Assembly (NCBI GenBank): GCA_030674185.1
Contig: CM060307.1
Span: 51,582,699-51,646,698, forward strand
Reading direction: 5' to 3'
Length of the DNA stretch: 64,000 nt
Origin: Monoplex corrugatus
Lineage: Eukaryota > Mollusca > Gastropoda > Littorinimorpha > Ranellidae
A program made the position numbers and the translations under genes. Of the stretch, positions 51,531-63,583 are shown in pieces. The notes under the pieces were generated by a model. The model did not search any database and was not told the origin of the DNA. It saw only the letters and a program-made list of their open reading frames with translations. Positions within the stretch are counted from its first letter, which is position 1; every line of letters begins with the position of its first letter.

Positions 51531-54500
51531 AGAATTAGTACCATGCTGTACCTGGTACACTCACAAAGATACTTTGGGAAGTGATCACTTACCTATCATC
51601 ATAACAATAACTTATGACAACCTCAGGATGAAAGACAGCACTCCTGACATCATACCAAAATATAATTACATGCGTGCTGATTGGTCCTTGTTTCGGACTG
51701 CTCTTGCTAATCAAGAATATAAGCATTATGAAAGTGAAAATGTAGACGTTATGTTTTCTAAGTTCCAGGAGTCAGTTCTAGCTGCTGCGGACCTCTCCAT
51801 CCCGAAACTCAAAACTTATAAGTCCAATAATCGTTTGGGTAATGTTTGGTGGACAGAGGAATGTGAGAAAGCAGTTCAATATAAAAAAGATAAATTCAAA
51901 ATCTACATCAAAAGCAGAAAACCCGACGATCACATGGAAATGAAAAAAGCTAACATCCAGTGTAATAAAATCATTGCTGAAGCAAAGAAAGATTATTGGG
52001 CATCATACTGCACCAAAGAAAGTTAAGATTTTAAGGATTTCCATAAAGTCTGGACAAAAATGAATCAAATGAAAAACGGAGTCAATTTACCCACGTGTCC
52101 AATAATGATTGATACATGTCACAAATTTCCTTCTGACATGGACAAAGCTGAAACTTTTGTAGAACTCTTTGCTGAAAATAGTAAAGTAGACGGGTTGTCT
52201 CCTAACAGCAAACACTACAGAGAAATGGCAGCTAACAACCCTATCTTCATTGATCCAATACCTCAGAATGATCGCTGGTTTAATTCTCCGATCACCTTAG
52301 AAGAGCTAAAAAACACTATCTTGTCTCTACACAACAAAAGCAGTTCGGTAGGTGTCGATGCAGTTTCAAATGAAATGATTAAGCATCTTCCAGAAAATTA
52401 TATTATTTTCTTACATAACATTTTTCAGAAATGCTGGGTGAGTGGAACTGTACCACAGGTATGGCAAAAGTCTGTTGTTATACCCATATTAAAAGCAGGA
52501 AAGCCTAAAAACAATAAAAACAGTTACAGACCTATTGCTTTGACGTCCCATACGAGCAAACTAATGGAAAGATTGGTCTTAAACAGACTTATACATTACT
52601 GTGATAGAAATAACGTTATTCCGGTAAACCAGGCAGGTTTCAGAAAAGGGAGATCCACAGTTGAGCACCTGGTTAAACTTACAATTCAGATGAAACAACA
52701 ATTTGCTCGTAGAAAGTCTTTTAGCAACTTTATTTATGTGAAAAAAGCTTATGATCAAGTTTGGCATACACGTTTATTGTACAAGCTGAAATCTATTGGT
52801 CTATCTGGCAATATTATAATTATATTAAGTCCTATCTAGCCAATAGAATAATTCAGGCAAGAGTGGGAACAAGTTATTCTTCTTCACGATGTCTTGACAT
52901 GGGAATTCCTCAAGGTTCAGTGATAGCACCTATTTTATTTAATATCCTTATATATGATCTTCCTAAAGTACTCTCAAATCGTGTTGTTTTAGAATTACAT
53001 CAGGAAATTGTATCAATCTGATCTTGATAGTCTTGGAAACTACATGGTCTGTCGTTGTCAGCAGAAAAAACTAACATGATGCTCTTTAATCCTGGTGGTA
53101 CTTTAAATAACTTGCCGACTTTCAGACTGCATAGTGAAGCGATCCATTACAAACAGGTTGTAAAATTTCTGGGAGTCTTTATAACATCGAAATTAAACTG
53201 GAATGTCCATTTTGATTATATTTTAACAAAAGCAAGAAAAGCCTTAAATTTCTTAAAGAAAATAAGCAGATTACCCTGGGGAATGGATACAAACATACTT
53301 CTCCATCTATCAACAGCACTTGTAAGATCTAAATTATCTTACGCACAAGAAGTGTTCTTCAGTGCACCCAAATATTTACTAAAGAAGATTCAAAGTTTAG
53401 ACTGCAAAAGTCTTAAAATTGCACTAGGTGTATCAGCCCATGCTTCTTGCTGGAAACGTACAAAGTTGCTGGAATTCTGTCTCTGAACAGCTATCGTGAG
53501 CTAGCGACAGGAAAATTTGCAATCAGAACTAATTCACAAACGGACAATTTTGTGAGCAAGGAAATTAAACTAAGGTCTGATGTTGACTTTCCAAAACGAG
53601 CAAGCAACATTTCATCACAAATGACTGTTGCAACTTATGTATCTGACTTAGTCAAACAGTCTAACATAAATTTGGATGAAATAGCTGAGACACCATCCAC
53701 AACGCCTATCCCTACATGGGAAATGCTTAAAGCCACTTTTGATATTGATTATACAGATGCCAAGAAATATGAAAACATTAACGTTTCGATATGCACAGCA
53801 AGAGAACACGTCGATGAAAAATACCGTACCCACCTCCATATTTTTACCGATGGGTCAGTCTTAGAAAATAAATCTGCTGGAGCAGCGTTTTACGTTCCAA
53901 AATTTAAAATACAAAAGTCATTTTTCATTGGGCCAAATATATCTATATTTACAGGGAATTAGTCGCTATTATACAAGCGTTGCATTATTTAGTAGACCTT
54001 AAACCTGTATTTTTCAAAGTAGTTCTCTTTGTTGATTCAAAATCTGTATTATATGCCTTACAGTCTTTTAATACAGACACAAGACCTGACTTAATTACTG
54101 AAGCAAATCATCTTATACATCGTTTAAGGACAAAAGATATAGATATCAGTTTATGCTGGGTGCCTTCTCACGTTGGTCTTCATGGCAACGAAGTAGTAGA
54201 CAGAGCAGCTAAACAAGGTGCACACAACACTGATAATACTATAGAATTACGTATTAAAACTTCCGTAAAAGAAGCTTGCAATTTGCTAGAATCAGCCTCA
54301 TGGATTCGATTTCATGAACATTTCAATGAAAAGTTTATGACACAACAAATGATAAAACTTTCATTTCAAAATGTATGTAAAAATTGCAGTATTCTTCCAT
54401 ATATCATTCGAGATCGATTGTTGCTGTTCATTTTCGTATTCAGCTAAACGCATTGAAAACAAAATATTGTAAAAATATCAAGTGTATTTGCGGCGAACAA

Positions 54501-54895
54501 TTCACACTGTTTCACTGTTTATTTTACTGCAAAATGCTACGTTCTTTTTTACCAAAAATATTTACACAAGAAAACTATTCTGAAACTCATTTTAAAGAAG
54601 TAACTTCAGATCAGTCTTTATCAGTTAAAATTTCAGAATCATTGGTTCACAGTCCTGTTAATGTATTGCTTTAAGTTTATGAAGTTAGTATTTTAGCGTT
54701 AAATTTTTCCTTCACATTGTTAATGTTAATTGTTAGTGTTAAGATCTTGTTCCATTTTTCTATTTACCCACTTACTTATGTCTTTTACTCTGTCTCCCCT
54801 CTCCCCACAATGCAACTCGCCCACCTCTCATCCTCCATTTTTTCCCCCGTCTAATATCACTCATAGTGAACAGACGTTAAATTAAAGAACGAACG
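51531..54895 (+). pseudogene. EN-RT-RNase H LINE, copy B (5'-truncated, dead)
   Basis: It is closely similar to copy A throughout. It starts inside the endonuclease (ELVPCCTWYTHKDTLGSDH) and ends with the same 47-nt tail at 54848-54894. Disabling changes: a stop in place of leucine at 52024; a frameshift near 52815; a deletion of about 70 bp near 52990 that removes YADD, followed by a small deletion near 53047; frameshifts near 53447 and 53955; and another near 54384. The RNase H pieces (FTDGSVLENKS, VDSKSVLYAL, VPSHVGLHGNE) remain readable. With YADD gone it cannot encode a working RT. Confidence 0.93.
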
Positions 54896-54897
54896 AA

Positions 54898-54955
54898 TTC
54901 ACACACAAACAAACACACATACACACACATGAACACACACACAAACACACACACA

Positions 54956-54990
<35 letters not shown>

Positions 54991-55062
54991 TCACATACAC
55001 ACACGCGCGCGCGCGCGCGCGCGCACGCACGCACGCACACACACATACACACACACACATCG
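54898..55062. repeat. AC / GC microsatellite, 3' flank of LINE copy B
   Basis: ACAC with AAAC units and a (GC)n core at about 55004-55022; it begins immediately after the LINE tail. Confidence 0.95.
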
Positions 55063-55460
55063 AACAGAAATACTTTTGCCAAATGCTAACAGTCATCGCA
55101 CAAACCAACCAATCAAGCAAACAACAGCGAACCCAACAATCGCGAATCATGGAATGCAAGCCCATACAGTAGCAATTGCTCGCCAGATAATGTGTGTCTG
55201 TCCAAATCACATGTCACGTTGATGTCTTCAAAAACATGGTCCGTACTCTCTGGTATTTTTTGTTAGTTAGGGAAATGACAACATTAAGTTCACTGTCACC
55301 CACTGAGAACGTAAGGTTTTTGGCCTGTGTCGTAAAGGGGGCATTGTCAAGTTGCCATCTTTCACATACTGGGTAAACATTAGCAGCTACAGTTGAATCC
55401 AAGGTCATGGTACGAGATTATGTATAGTTCTTGGCCGAGTCGTGAGGTGTGCAATTCAAG
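55063..55460. other. no gene recognised
   Basis: Apparently unique sequence, with no motif or repeat identified. Confidence 0.4.
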
Positions 55461-55767
55461 TGTAACACCACAAGTATTGCTGTGTCAGGTCAGCCACTGG
55501 GAATTTTATTTATTTATTTATTTATTCATTTATTTATTCATTTATCATTTTTTATCTACTTATTTATTTGCTTGTTTTGTGACACCAGAAATATTGCTGT
55601 ATCAGGTCTGCCACTGGGAATTTATACTTTTACATGTCTATTCATTTGTTTGTTTGCTTGCTTGTTTGTCTGTTTATCTATTCATTTGTTTTTCCATTTG
55701 TTTAGTATGCTTGTTCGTTCGTTCGTTCGTTTGTTAGCTCGATTGTTTACTTGTTTATTTGTTTATA

Positions 55768-55809
<42 letters not shown>

Positions 55810-55815
55810 GTTGAT
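55461..55815. repeat. 50-bp duplication with TTTA, TTTG and GATT repeats
   Basis: A segment with CACCA.AA.TATTGCTGT.TCAGGTC..CCACTGGGAATTT occurs at 55465-55505 and 55583-55622. The copies are followed by (ATTT)n and (GTTT/GTTC)n respectively, and (GATT)n closes the block at about 55770-55808. Confidence 0.85.
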
Positions 55816-56195
55816 TGAGACAAATGGGTCAAGAGAGCTTAATGTTGCCAAAAATCGTGAAAAAGAAATCCCTTTGATTGAATCTATCAATCACTCAACA
55901 GTAAGAAACGCAATTTTCACCTTCAGTATATACCTCTCTTCCTGATTCTGACAGTGTGGCATGTGTACAGTTCAATTTATCAAAGCAAAACGTTTTGTTA
56001 AAAGATGACCGATCAGCCAAGTATTTTGGTCCAGCCACTCTGCAAAAATATACAGTACACAAACATCAGTACACAAAATCCACAGTGCTTATTGCTCAAA
56101 GCCACTGTGATCTTGAAGAAGTTTCGGATAAAACAAACTTTGAAAAACATCGACGAGGATTGGAGAGTGTTACAACAGAGAAAATACAAACGAGA
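55816..56195. other. no gene recognised
   Basis: Overlapping ORFs on both strands, no motif recognised, no repeat identified. Confidence 0.4.
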
Positions 56196-56680
56196 AGAAC
56201 AAGAAAACCAATGTAAGCGCGCATCCAACGAGACAAAACAAAACAAGCGCAAATTTTCGGCCAACTAGCCTTTGTCAAGCGCGAACGCACGGTCACAAAC
56301 AGATCACAGACACCAAACAATGGATAATAAAAACGGGACTAAAAACTTCCCTGCCGCCTCGTCCAGTGGGTAAGAAATTCCGGGACTAAAAACTTCCCTG
56401 CCGCCTCGTCCAGTGGGTAAGAAATCCCGGGACTAAAAACTTCCCTGCCGCCTCCAGTGGGTAAGAAATCCTGCCCTCGTCCAGTGGGTAAGAAATCATT
56501 TCTTACCCACTGGACGAGGCGGCAGGGAAGTTTTTAGTCCCGTTTTTATTATCCATTGTTTGGTGTCTGTGATCTGTTTGTGACCGTGCGTTCGCGCTTG
56601 ACAAAGGCTAGTTGGCCGAAAATTTGCGCTTGTTTTGTTTAGTCTCGTTGGATGCGCGCTTACATTGGTTTTCTTGTTCT
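56196..56680. mobile_element. large near-perfect palindrome (foldback element)
   Basis: Arms at 56196-56378 and 56498-56680 (183 nt each) are inverted copies with one mismatch that I can see. The left-arm tip (GGGACTAAAAACTTCCCTGC ... GTGGGTAAGAAAT) is tandemly repeated three more times in the 119-nt centre, with small deletions. The arm core GCGCAAATTTTCGGCCAAC is shared with the foldback at 21336-21590. No coding capacity. Confidence 0.9.
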
Positions 56681-58087
56681 TTTGGTTCGTGTTTGCTTGG
56701 GCGCGGGCAGTCGCACTTGTTTTGGATAGTGAAAATACAGTTTAGATCCTGTCAGGCTTCAAAAAAGCGTTATTTACACTTTTTTTTTCTCAAAAAGTGT
56801 TGACAGTAAACACTTTTTCTTTAGTCCGTATGACCTTGATCTTTCAGCTTTGTCTTTCAAACTTACACTTTTTACGCATCCTGAACAGTTTTCGGCATTA
56901 ACCAAAATATACCAAAGGTCAACACATAAAAAAAAGGGGTGGGCTAGTTTCACGGATGCCGTAACTATAGAATGATGAAATCATTGGTTCACAGAAATGA
57001 TGAAGCAACATCCCCTTTAAAAAGGACAAAAGAATGACGATTGAAGTCTTTCCATTTGGGACCAAAGTTCGCCAGAGTCAGATCTAGCGTGGTACCACTT
57101 GTGGTATGTCAGCCACGCCGCCTTGAACGGTCATCTGATAAAGAGGTTGTTGGATAAACTTCAAACTTGAGTTTTCAATGCTGAGAAGCTAAGAATATCT
57201 CAAATTTGATTTTAGTATTTGTGGAAGGGTGGGGTGGTGGGATGTGGGGGGGGGGGGGGGGGCTGGGAGTAGGGTTGTGTTGGATCGGAGGGCAGGCAGC
57301 ACTACGCTGGAGTCATTTACCCGTCTTTGTAATGTTTATCCATCTCCTTCAGTGCACTGGGTTTTGCGTGTAGTTTTGAGGCTTTGATGTGAAGGCTTTC
57401 ATTTTCGACTGTATTTTACACATAATTATACAAGATTCATTGATAAGATAATCGGATCATTTACTCAAAAAAGGTAGTGTGGATTGTGGTCTCGCGCCCA
57501 CTTTACTTGATTGATTGTTTGCGACTGGCTGTTTATTTGCATACCCAGGCCTGTAATGTCCCAATATTGCTCCTGTGCATCCCGCATCTGTAGTTCCAGG
57601 TGGCTTTTATGGCGTGGAAGACGCCCGTGTTCACACTTTGTCCGTCCCGGGAAAGAAGTCGCCACATTGCAGAGTTACTTACTATTTCCATTCTTTGTGC
57701 GTGTTTTCTTGTTGTTGTTGTTGTTGTCGTCGTCGTCGTTGTTGTTGTTTACAAGTAAGAATTGTTTTTTTCTACTTTTGTTAACATCTGAAAGTTATTT
57801 TTTGTTTGTTTTCTACAGTTTGTTTGGAGTTTGGAATTTGCTCAAGAGGAAGTATATTGCATTCGGACAATTCTAAAGTGTAGTATTCATTTCAGGAAAG
57901 AGGGAGCTGTATGTGGTTTGATTCTGGGTGTAGGTTTATATATGAACTCAGTTATTTCTTCTAGGATTGCTCTTTGGCCCGGTACGGTTGATCTGTTTGA
58001 CACATCATTTATAACCAAAGTAAAAACGAGAGAGAAATAGAGATTTTTAGTCTCTCACAAACACACTCACACATGCCCAGCACACGC
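56681..58087. other. no gene recognised
   Basis: It contains a G-run at 57246-57262 and a (GTT)n/(GTC)n microsatellite at about 57710-57750. Moderate ORFs (57511-57876 plus, 57465-57665 minus) overlap each other and show no family motif. Confidence 0.45.
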
Positions 58088-58279
58088 TTAACCCTTCAAC
58101 TCCCGCACTCTATCCACCAACTGCAAAAGGTCAACTCTTTGACTCCCTTACCCTATCCATCAGCTTCCTACAGGAAGTAGGCGGATGGGGTGAGGGATCA
58201 AAAGGTTACGTTTTTACTTTGTTAGCATGACTGGCAGTGGAGGCTGCTGAAGGATAGCGTGTGGGAGTCAAAGGGTTAA
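58088..58279 (+). mobile_element. TTAA-type MITE
   Basis: TTAACCCTTCAACTCCC at 58088 and GGGAGTCAAAGGGTTAA ending at 58279. The inner hairpin is GCTTCCTACAGGAAG, and the long right arm gives plus orientation. Confidence 0.88.
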
Positions 58280-58529
58280 ACGCATGATATTCGGACAAAG
58301 AACTGCAATGCAAGAAATAAAGGAAATGATTCTCTTTCAGTGATCCGTTACAATGTCCACAATTTTTCATGTAATATAGAACTGGAGTTTATACTACCCA
58401 AACAGATAGGAGAGCAGATGTATCTAACAAGCAATATACGCAGGCAAACGTACCCGCTGTGCAAAAGCAAGTAGTTCCAAGACTGATATCTTATCAACGT
58501 TTGCGTTTAGTACCAGTTTCTTTATCATA

Positions 58530-58536
58530 GCTCTTC

Positions 58537-58567
<31 letters not shown>

Positions 58568-58700
58568 TGGTCTCTCTCTCTCTCTTTCCTCTCTCTCTCT
58601 CTTGCTTTCTCTCTTTCTCTCTCTCTCTCTTTCTCTCTCTCTCTCCTTCTCTCTTTCTCTCTCTCCTCCCTCTCTCTCTCCCTCTCTCTCTCTCCGTCAC
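58530..58700. repeat. (TC)n microsatellite
   Basis: TC repeats with TTTC and CCTC interruptions over about 165 bp. Confidence 0.95.
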
Positions 58701-59559
58701 TTGATTTATGAACAGACTGATTTCATAACATTTTATAGACACGAGATAAGCAAAGCAGTTCAATTCATCAGCTGTCAGAACTGTCAAATCCCCCTTGCTG
58801 ACAGCCAGTCCAAACTGGGCTCCATTTCACGGCCACAGCCATGTTCATCCCTCCTCGTCACCCCCACCCCCACCTGAGTTCGCTCTGTAAGTCCGAATGG
58901 AATAAGACAGATAAGCATAAAAAATAGCCTCTTGTCGTCTTACTGGCAGAAAGGGGCGCGAGATAACCCAGTAACCGAGATCTCTTTCAAGTTCTCAGCG
59001 ATACCGTTCTGTTCCAACCATAACTGGCTCGTGCGGAGGGCAACAAATTCACCACACAGTCCAGCTTAAAAAGTTTGGCACCTTCGGCACACCTACAGCG
59101 GCAGGTGATTTAAAGGAGTGTTTGTCAAACCTTGAACCCCCAATTACCTCCCTGTCTGATAATGCTGCAGCACAGTTATGTGTCTCGTCTGAATCCTTCT
59201 GCTATACTTGGGTCACCCCTGCCAGTCGGCCCGGTTTTAATCAAAGGGGCAGCGTAATTCCAAAACAGGACTGTTTCATTTTGTCGTTTGTCAACACGGA
59301 TTTAATCAGTGCAATACTCTCCCAGCTTGTTTTCGTGATCCCCGTTCCCAGAACAGCAAGAGTAACAATGCTGAAACCACAAGCAAACCTATTACCTCAA
59401 GAAACTATCAAAATAACAACTTTAACAGCAACAACAGCGACAATGACAACAACGACAACGACGATAATTATACGAAGCAATAAAGCCAGTCAAACTATGG
59501 TAAAAGTATCGTTTTTAATGTTGAATTAAATTATATGACCCTCACACACATTATTTCCT
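58701..59559. other. no gene recognised
   Basis: A 135-codon plus ORF (59122-59529) shows no recognisable domain and ends in an (ACAACA)n-like low-complexity stretch. It is left unassigned. Confidence 0.4.
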
Positions 59560-61130
59560 CTCAATTGATTATGTTTTAAAGTTTTTATTCTAAGGCGAGC
59601 AAAAGAAGAAACAAGATGATACGGTCAAAGAGTGTGCGGCTGATCAGTAGAATAAATGAGTTTTTAATGAAATAACAAGTCTGACATTAAACTAAATATT
59701 TATGATAAACTCTTTCCAGAATTTCTGTTAATAAAAAATACGGTCAAACCCCACACTGTATGCCGCAATGAAAAATAAGAAAAGAAACAGAAGGAAAACA
59801 GACTGTAGAGGATATTAAACGTCTTAAAAGGGTTGAAAATGAACAGAAAGTGAAATAAGAGAACTGTAAGAAAAAATCGAGAACTTCTGACGATTCGGGA
59901 CAAAAGAATGGAGGCTGTTTTATTAAGCTCGAAGTCCGAACGGATTGCAGATGTGGAAAAAATCTTAATAGTTTTGTCACCTTGAAGAAAGGAATTATGT
60001 GGGTAAACAGATGAAAACATTCACTGAAACTGAGGGCATTCTTTAGGAAAACCAAGAAAATATACCTCATGAATTAAATTCTTTAAAAAAAAAAATCTAT
60101 ATAAGAAAGACAGATTAAAGACTGTGACATAGATCGTCTCATCAAAACGATATCCCACATTATCGAATGAAGAAAAACGATTTTTGGATGATGAGATAAC
60201 TATACATGAAACACGCGCGTGGCACTGAAAAATATGAAAAAGACACAAGTCTGGGCACAGACGGATTTAGCACAGAATTTTAAATATTTTGGGGGGGAAC
60301 ATTTGTTGTTAGATCACTGAATAAGGCATACAAAGATGGAGAACTTTCTACAATGCAGAAAGAAGGATTGATCACTTAGCATTTCCAAAGGTGACAAACC
60401 TAAACAATACATGAAAAATAATGTCCTTTTCCTTCCTTAATGTTTTGTATAAACTGGGCTCAGCATGTTTCAAATAGAATAGAAAAAAAAAGGTTGTACA
60501 AATACTTATCAATGAAGACCACACAGACTTTATGACATACAGATTATATGTGACAATTAAGATTAATATGTGATTTGATAGATTACTTAAATCTAAACAG
60601 CATACCAGGTTTGTTACTCTGTATTAATTTCGAAAAAGCTTTTGATTCACTTGATTGGCGGTTATGCTCAAACGTTTTGAGAGCCTATAGGTTTGGAACT
60701 AGTGTTTGTTGGTGGATTCAAATCTTCTGTAAAAACATGAAATCAATTCTCTTTCTAAACGGTTAGACAACAGAATGGTTTACAATCGAAAGGGGATGTA
60801 GGCAAGGAGATCCAATCTTACCTACCTTTTTATTCTTTGCGCAACGATTCTAGCCATAATGATAAGAAAAGATGACTCAGTAAAAGGAATACAGGTTCAT
60901 GATGTAGAACACAAAATTTCCCAGTTTGCTGGTGATACACAATTAATAAATATTGGAGATAATACTTCTTTTGAAAAATCTATGAGTATACTTGATACGT
61001 ACAGCACAGTTTCAGGCTTATTCATGAACAGCGAGAAAATTTACGATATATGGGGGAGAGAGAAAATCACAAATTTAAAAATGATATGAAATCCTTGTAG
61101 GTTTAAAATTCTTGACCTTTAGTTCACCCA
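59560..61130 (+). pseudogene. decayed L1-type LINE (RT region)
   Basis: Read through frameshifts, the plus strand gives MEAVLLSSKSERIADVEKIL, then GTDGFSTEF, PKGDKPKQYMKN, GLLLCINFEKAFDSLDW (60575-60766), TIERGCRQGDPILP and KISQFAGDTQLINIG (60859-61089). The order and wording are those of L1/Tx1-type RTs. The catalytic ADDT box reads AGDT, and many stops are present, so it is long dead. The sequence is very AT-rich compared with the 2.5-kb LINE. Confidence 0.87.
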
Positions 61131-61434
61131 GCAGATATTAATTTGTGAAACCATCAATTATAACGACAAACTGTCAAAAGTAAAAACGTTATATAAAATT
61201 TGGTAAAAAAAAAAAAAAAAGAGAGGGAGAGAGAGAACCATCACTCTAATTAAGTAAAGTGGCAGTTCTAAAGTCTCATTTGCTTGTGGATATTATTGCC
61301 GGAATTACCTGGTCACTTTATACAAAAGTGACAATAGTTGTGTTTTCAATTTGTGTGGAATGGAAATCAGGATAAAATCAGCGAAAAATTGCCACTAAAG
61401 GTATAAATTAAAGGGGGTTGAGTATACCTGAATT

Positions 61435-61509
61435 ACATACATATACATATGTATGTATATCATATTCATGTAATGTATACGTATATCATATATATGTATT
61501 ATACATACG

Positions 61510-61540
<31 letters not shown>

Positions 61541-61604
61541 TATATCATATATATACATACACACACACACATATATATATATAATATATCATTGTGTGTG
61601 TGTG

Positions 61605-61645
<41 letters not shown>

Positions 61646-61675
61646 GTGTGTGTGTGTGTGTGTGTTTTCTCATCG
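61435..61675. repeat. TATA/ACATAT and (TG)n microsatellites
   Basis: Imperfect ATGTATATCATA repeats (61440-61595) and (TG)n with TTG interruptions (61592-61665). Confidence 0.95.
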
Positions 61676-61689
61676 TGCCAGTAATATAT

Positions 61690-62400
61690 GCACATGTCAA
61701 TGTAACAATAGTTCGTTATAATACGCACAAGTCACTGTAACATTATGTGTTGTTATGATACACACAAGTCACTGTAACATTATGTTTGTTATGATACACA
61801 CAAGTCACTGTAACATTATGTATTGTTATGATACACACAAGTCACTGTAACATTATGTGTTGTTATGATACACACAAGTCACTGTAACATTATGTGTTGT
61901 TATGATACGCACAAGTCACTGTAACATTATGTGTTGTTATGATACACACAAGTCACTGTAACATTATGTGTTGTTATGATACACACAAGTCACTGTAACA
62001 TTATGTGTTGTTATAATACACACAAGTCACTGTAACATCACGTGTTGTTATGATACACACAAGTCCTGTAACATTATGTGTTGTTATGATACGCACAAGT
62101 CACTGTAACATTATACATCATTATGATACGCACAAGTCACTGTAACATTATACATCATTATGATACGCACAAGTCAGCGTAACATTATGTATCATTATAA
62201 TACGCACAAGTCAGTGTAACATTATGTATCATTATAATAAGCACAAGTCAGTGTAATATTATGTACCATTACAATACGCACAAGTACGTGAAGTCAGTGT
62301 AACATTTTGCACCAACAGGACACGCACAATGTAAAATTTTGTATCAACATGATTCGTACAAGTCAGTGTTCACATTTGGCGCCATTATGGCAGGCACTAG
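61690..62400. repeat. 37-bp minisatellite, about 16-18 copies
   Basis: The unit is GTCACTGTAACATTATGTGT plus TGTTATGATACACACAA. Copies are near-identical in the first half and diverge progressively after 62100 (ACATCATTATGATACGCACA). The gradient points to recent amplification at the left side. Confidence 0.95.
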
Positions 62401-62521
62401 TTCGTGTACTCATCTTATACCACGATGATACGGACAGAGTACACATATTGTACAATATGACAATGATACACATAAACAATGATTATACTGTGTGCATGTT
62501 TGTAAACCAGTCGATGCTAAT

Positions 62522-63038
62522 ATCCCCCATCGGGATGCCGGGGACTCTTTTAGTATAAATAGTATTCCCACCTTCTGAAAATTCTGTGCTAGAAATGTCC
62601 TCTTTTCTGTCATCCTCTGTGTTTCTACCTTGTTGCTTTGCTTTCTGTCATTTCTTCCTATCATTTTCTGTCTGGATGGTCCATTCACCTGTACGTGTTC
62701 GATAAAGTCTTACATACTTTTTCTTAGGCTTGATAATTGGGTGCGTGTATTCAGTGCATTTTTGGCTCTAGGGAGGTGAGATATGTGAAAGCAACTTTAT
62801 GTTATTTATCGCTCGTTTTTATGTTTTGTGTATTTTGAATCCCCTATGCGATAAACTGGACGGAGTGGCCAACGGCAGGAGCATCTCCTTGGATTATGTG
62901 CGCGAATGCATTGATACGTGTATTTAATTTTCTTTTCTTTTTTTATTTCCTTTGAAGCTTAATATGTTTTGAAGTAGTTATAACCCTGATATGGCTTTAC
63001 GCAGTCGGCTGGGCTTTAAACAACAATAACATAACAAA
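62522..63038 (+). mobile_element. 540-bp retroposon copy with 11-bp TSD
   Basis: TCGATGCTAAT occurs at 62511-62521 and 63039-63049. The element starts ATCCCCCATCGGGATGCC, carries TATAAATAGTATTCCC, and ends GTCGGCTGGGCTTTAAACAA plus CAATAACATAACAAA. Confidence 0.9.
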
Positions 63039-63346
63039 TCGATGCTAATGGTTGATAAAAAAAAAAAAAGTCTGAACAAATTTCCAAACAAAATGAAAAA
63101 AACACGATGGGTGAAGCACAGCAGGATTTTCAGAGAGGCATATTCCCAACTTTGCAATATGGTCTTACTCTTAACATGTGTGATAAATAAGTTCATGCAT
63201 TCAAGGCATAAACAAATAGAATTACACTTTATTATATTTACAAACAGTATAATTATATGGCATACTCACAAATTCCGTTGCCCATCTATAGAACCCACAT
63301 ACTGAATGTAACTAATGCTGTGGCGACGCGTTTAAACTTTATCACC

Positions 63347-63388
63347 TGTCGTCTGCTTTGCGCGCGCCATGTTCGCCAGCAGACGACA
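63347..63388. other. 10-bp hairpin
   Basis: TGTCGTCTGC (63347-63356) and GCAGACGACA (63379-63388) are perfect inverted repeats around a 22-nt GC-rich loop. Function unknown; possibly chance. Confidence 0.5.
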
Positions 63389-63506
63389 TGTCGCCTGCTG
63401 AAAATCAAAGCCACCCAGCTATCAGATTCGCAGACACACACCTGACAAGACCCTGAAGTGTTGCGCGTTTTTAAAGCAACGCTCCCACGGCAGACTTCCG
63501 CTGGCT

Positions 63507-63533
63507 TCCCCCCCCCCCCCCCCCCCCCCCCCG
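63507..63533. repeat. poly-C tract
   Basis: An uninterrupted run of about 26 C. Its true length is doubtful because homopolymers are error-prone. Confidence 0.9.
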
Positions 63534-63583
63534 TATAACACATGAGAGGCCTTAGGGCCACCAATGTTTCTTTATAACTTTAT

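Noticed and set aside
59122..59529. 135-codon plus-strand ORF
   Set aside because: No recognisable domain, and its end is low-complexity ACA repeats.
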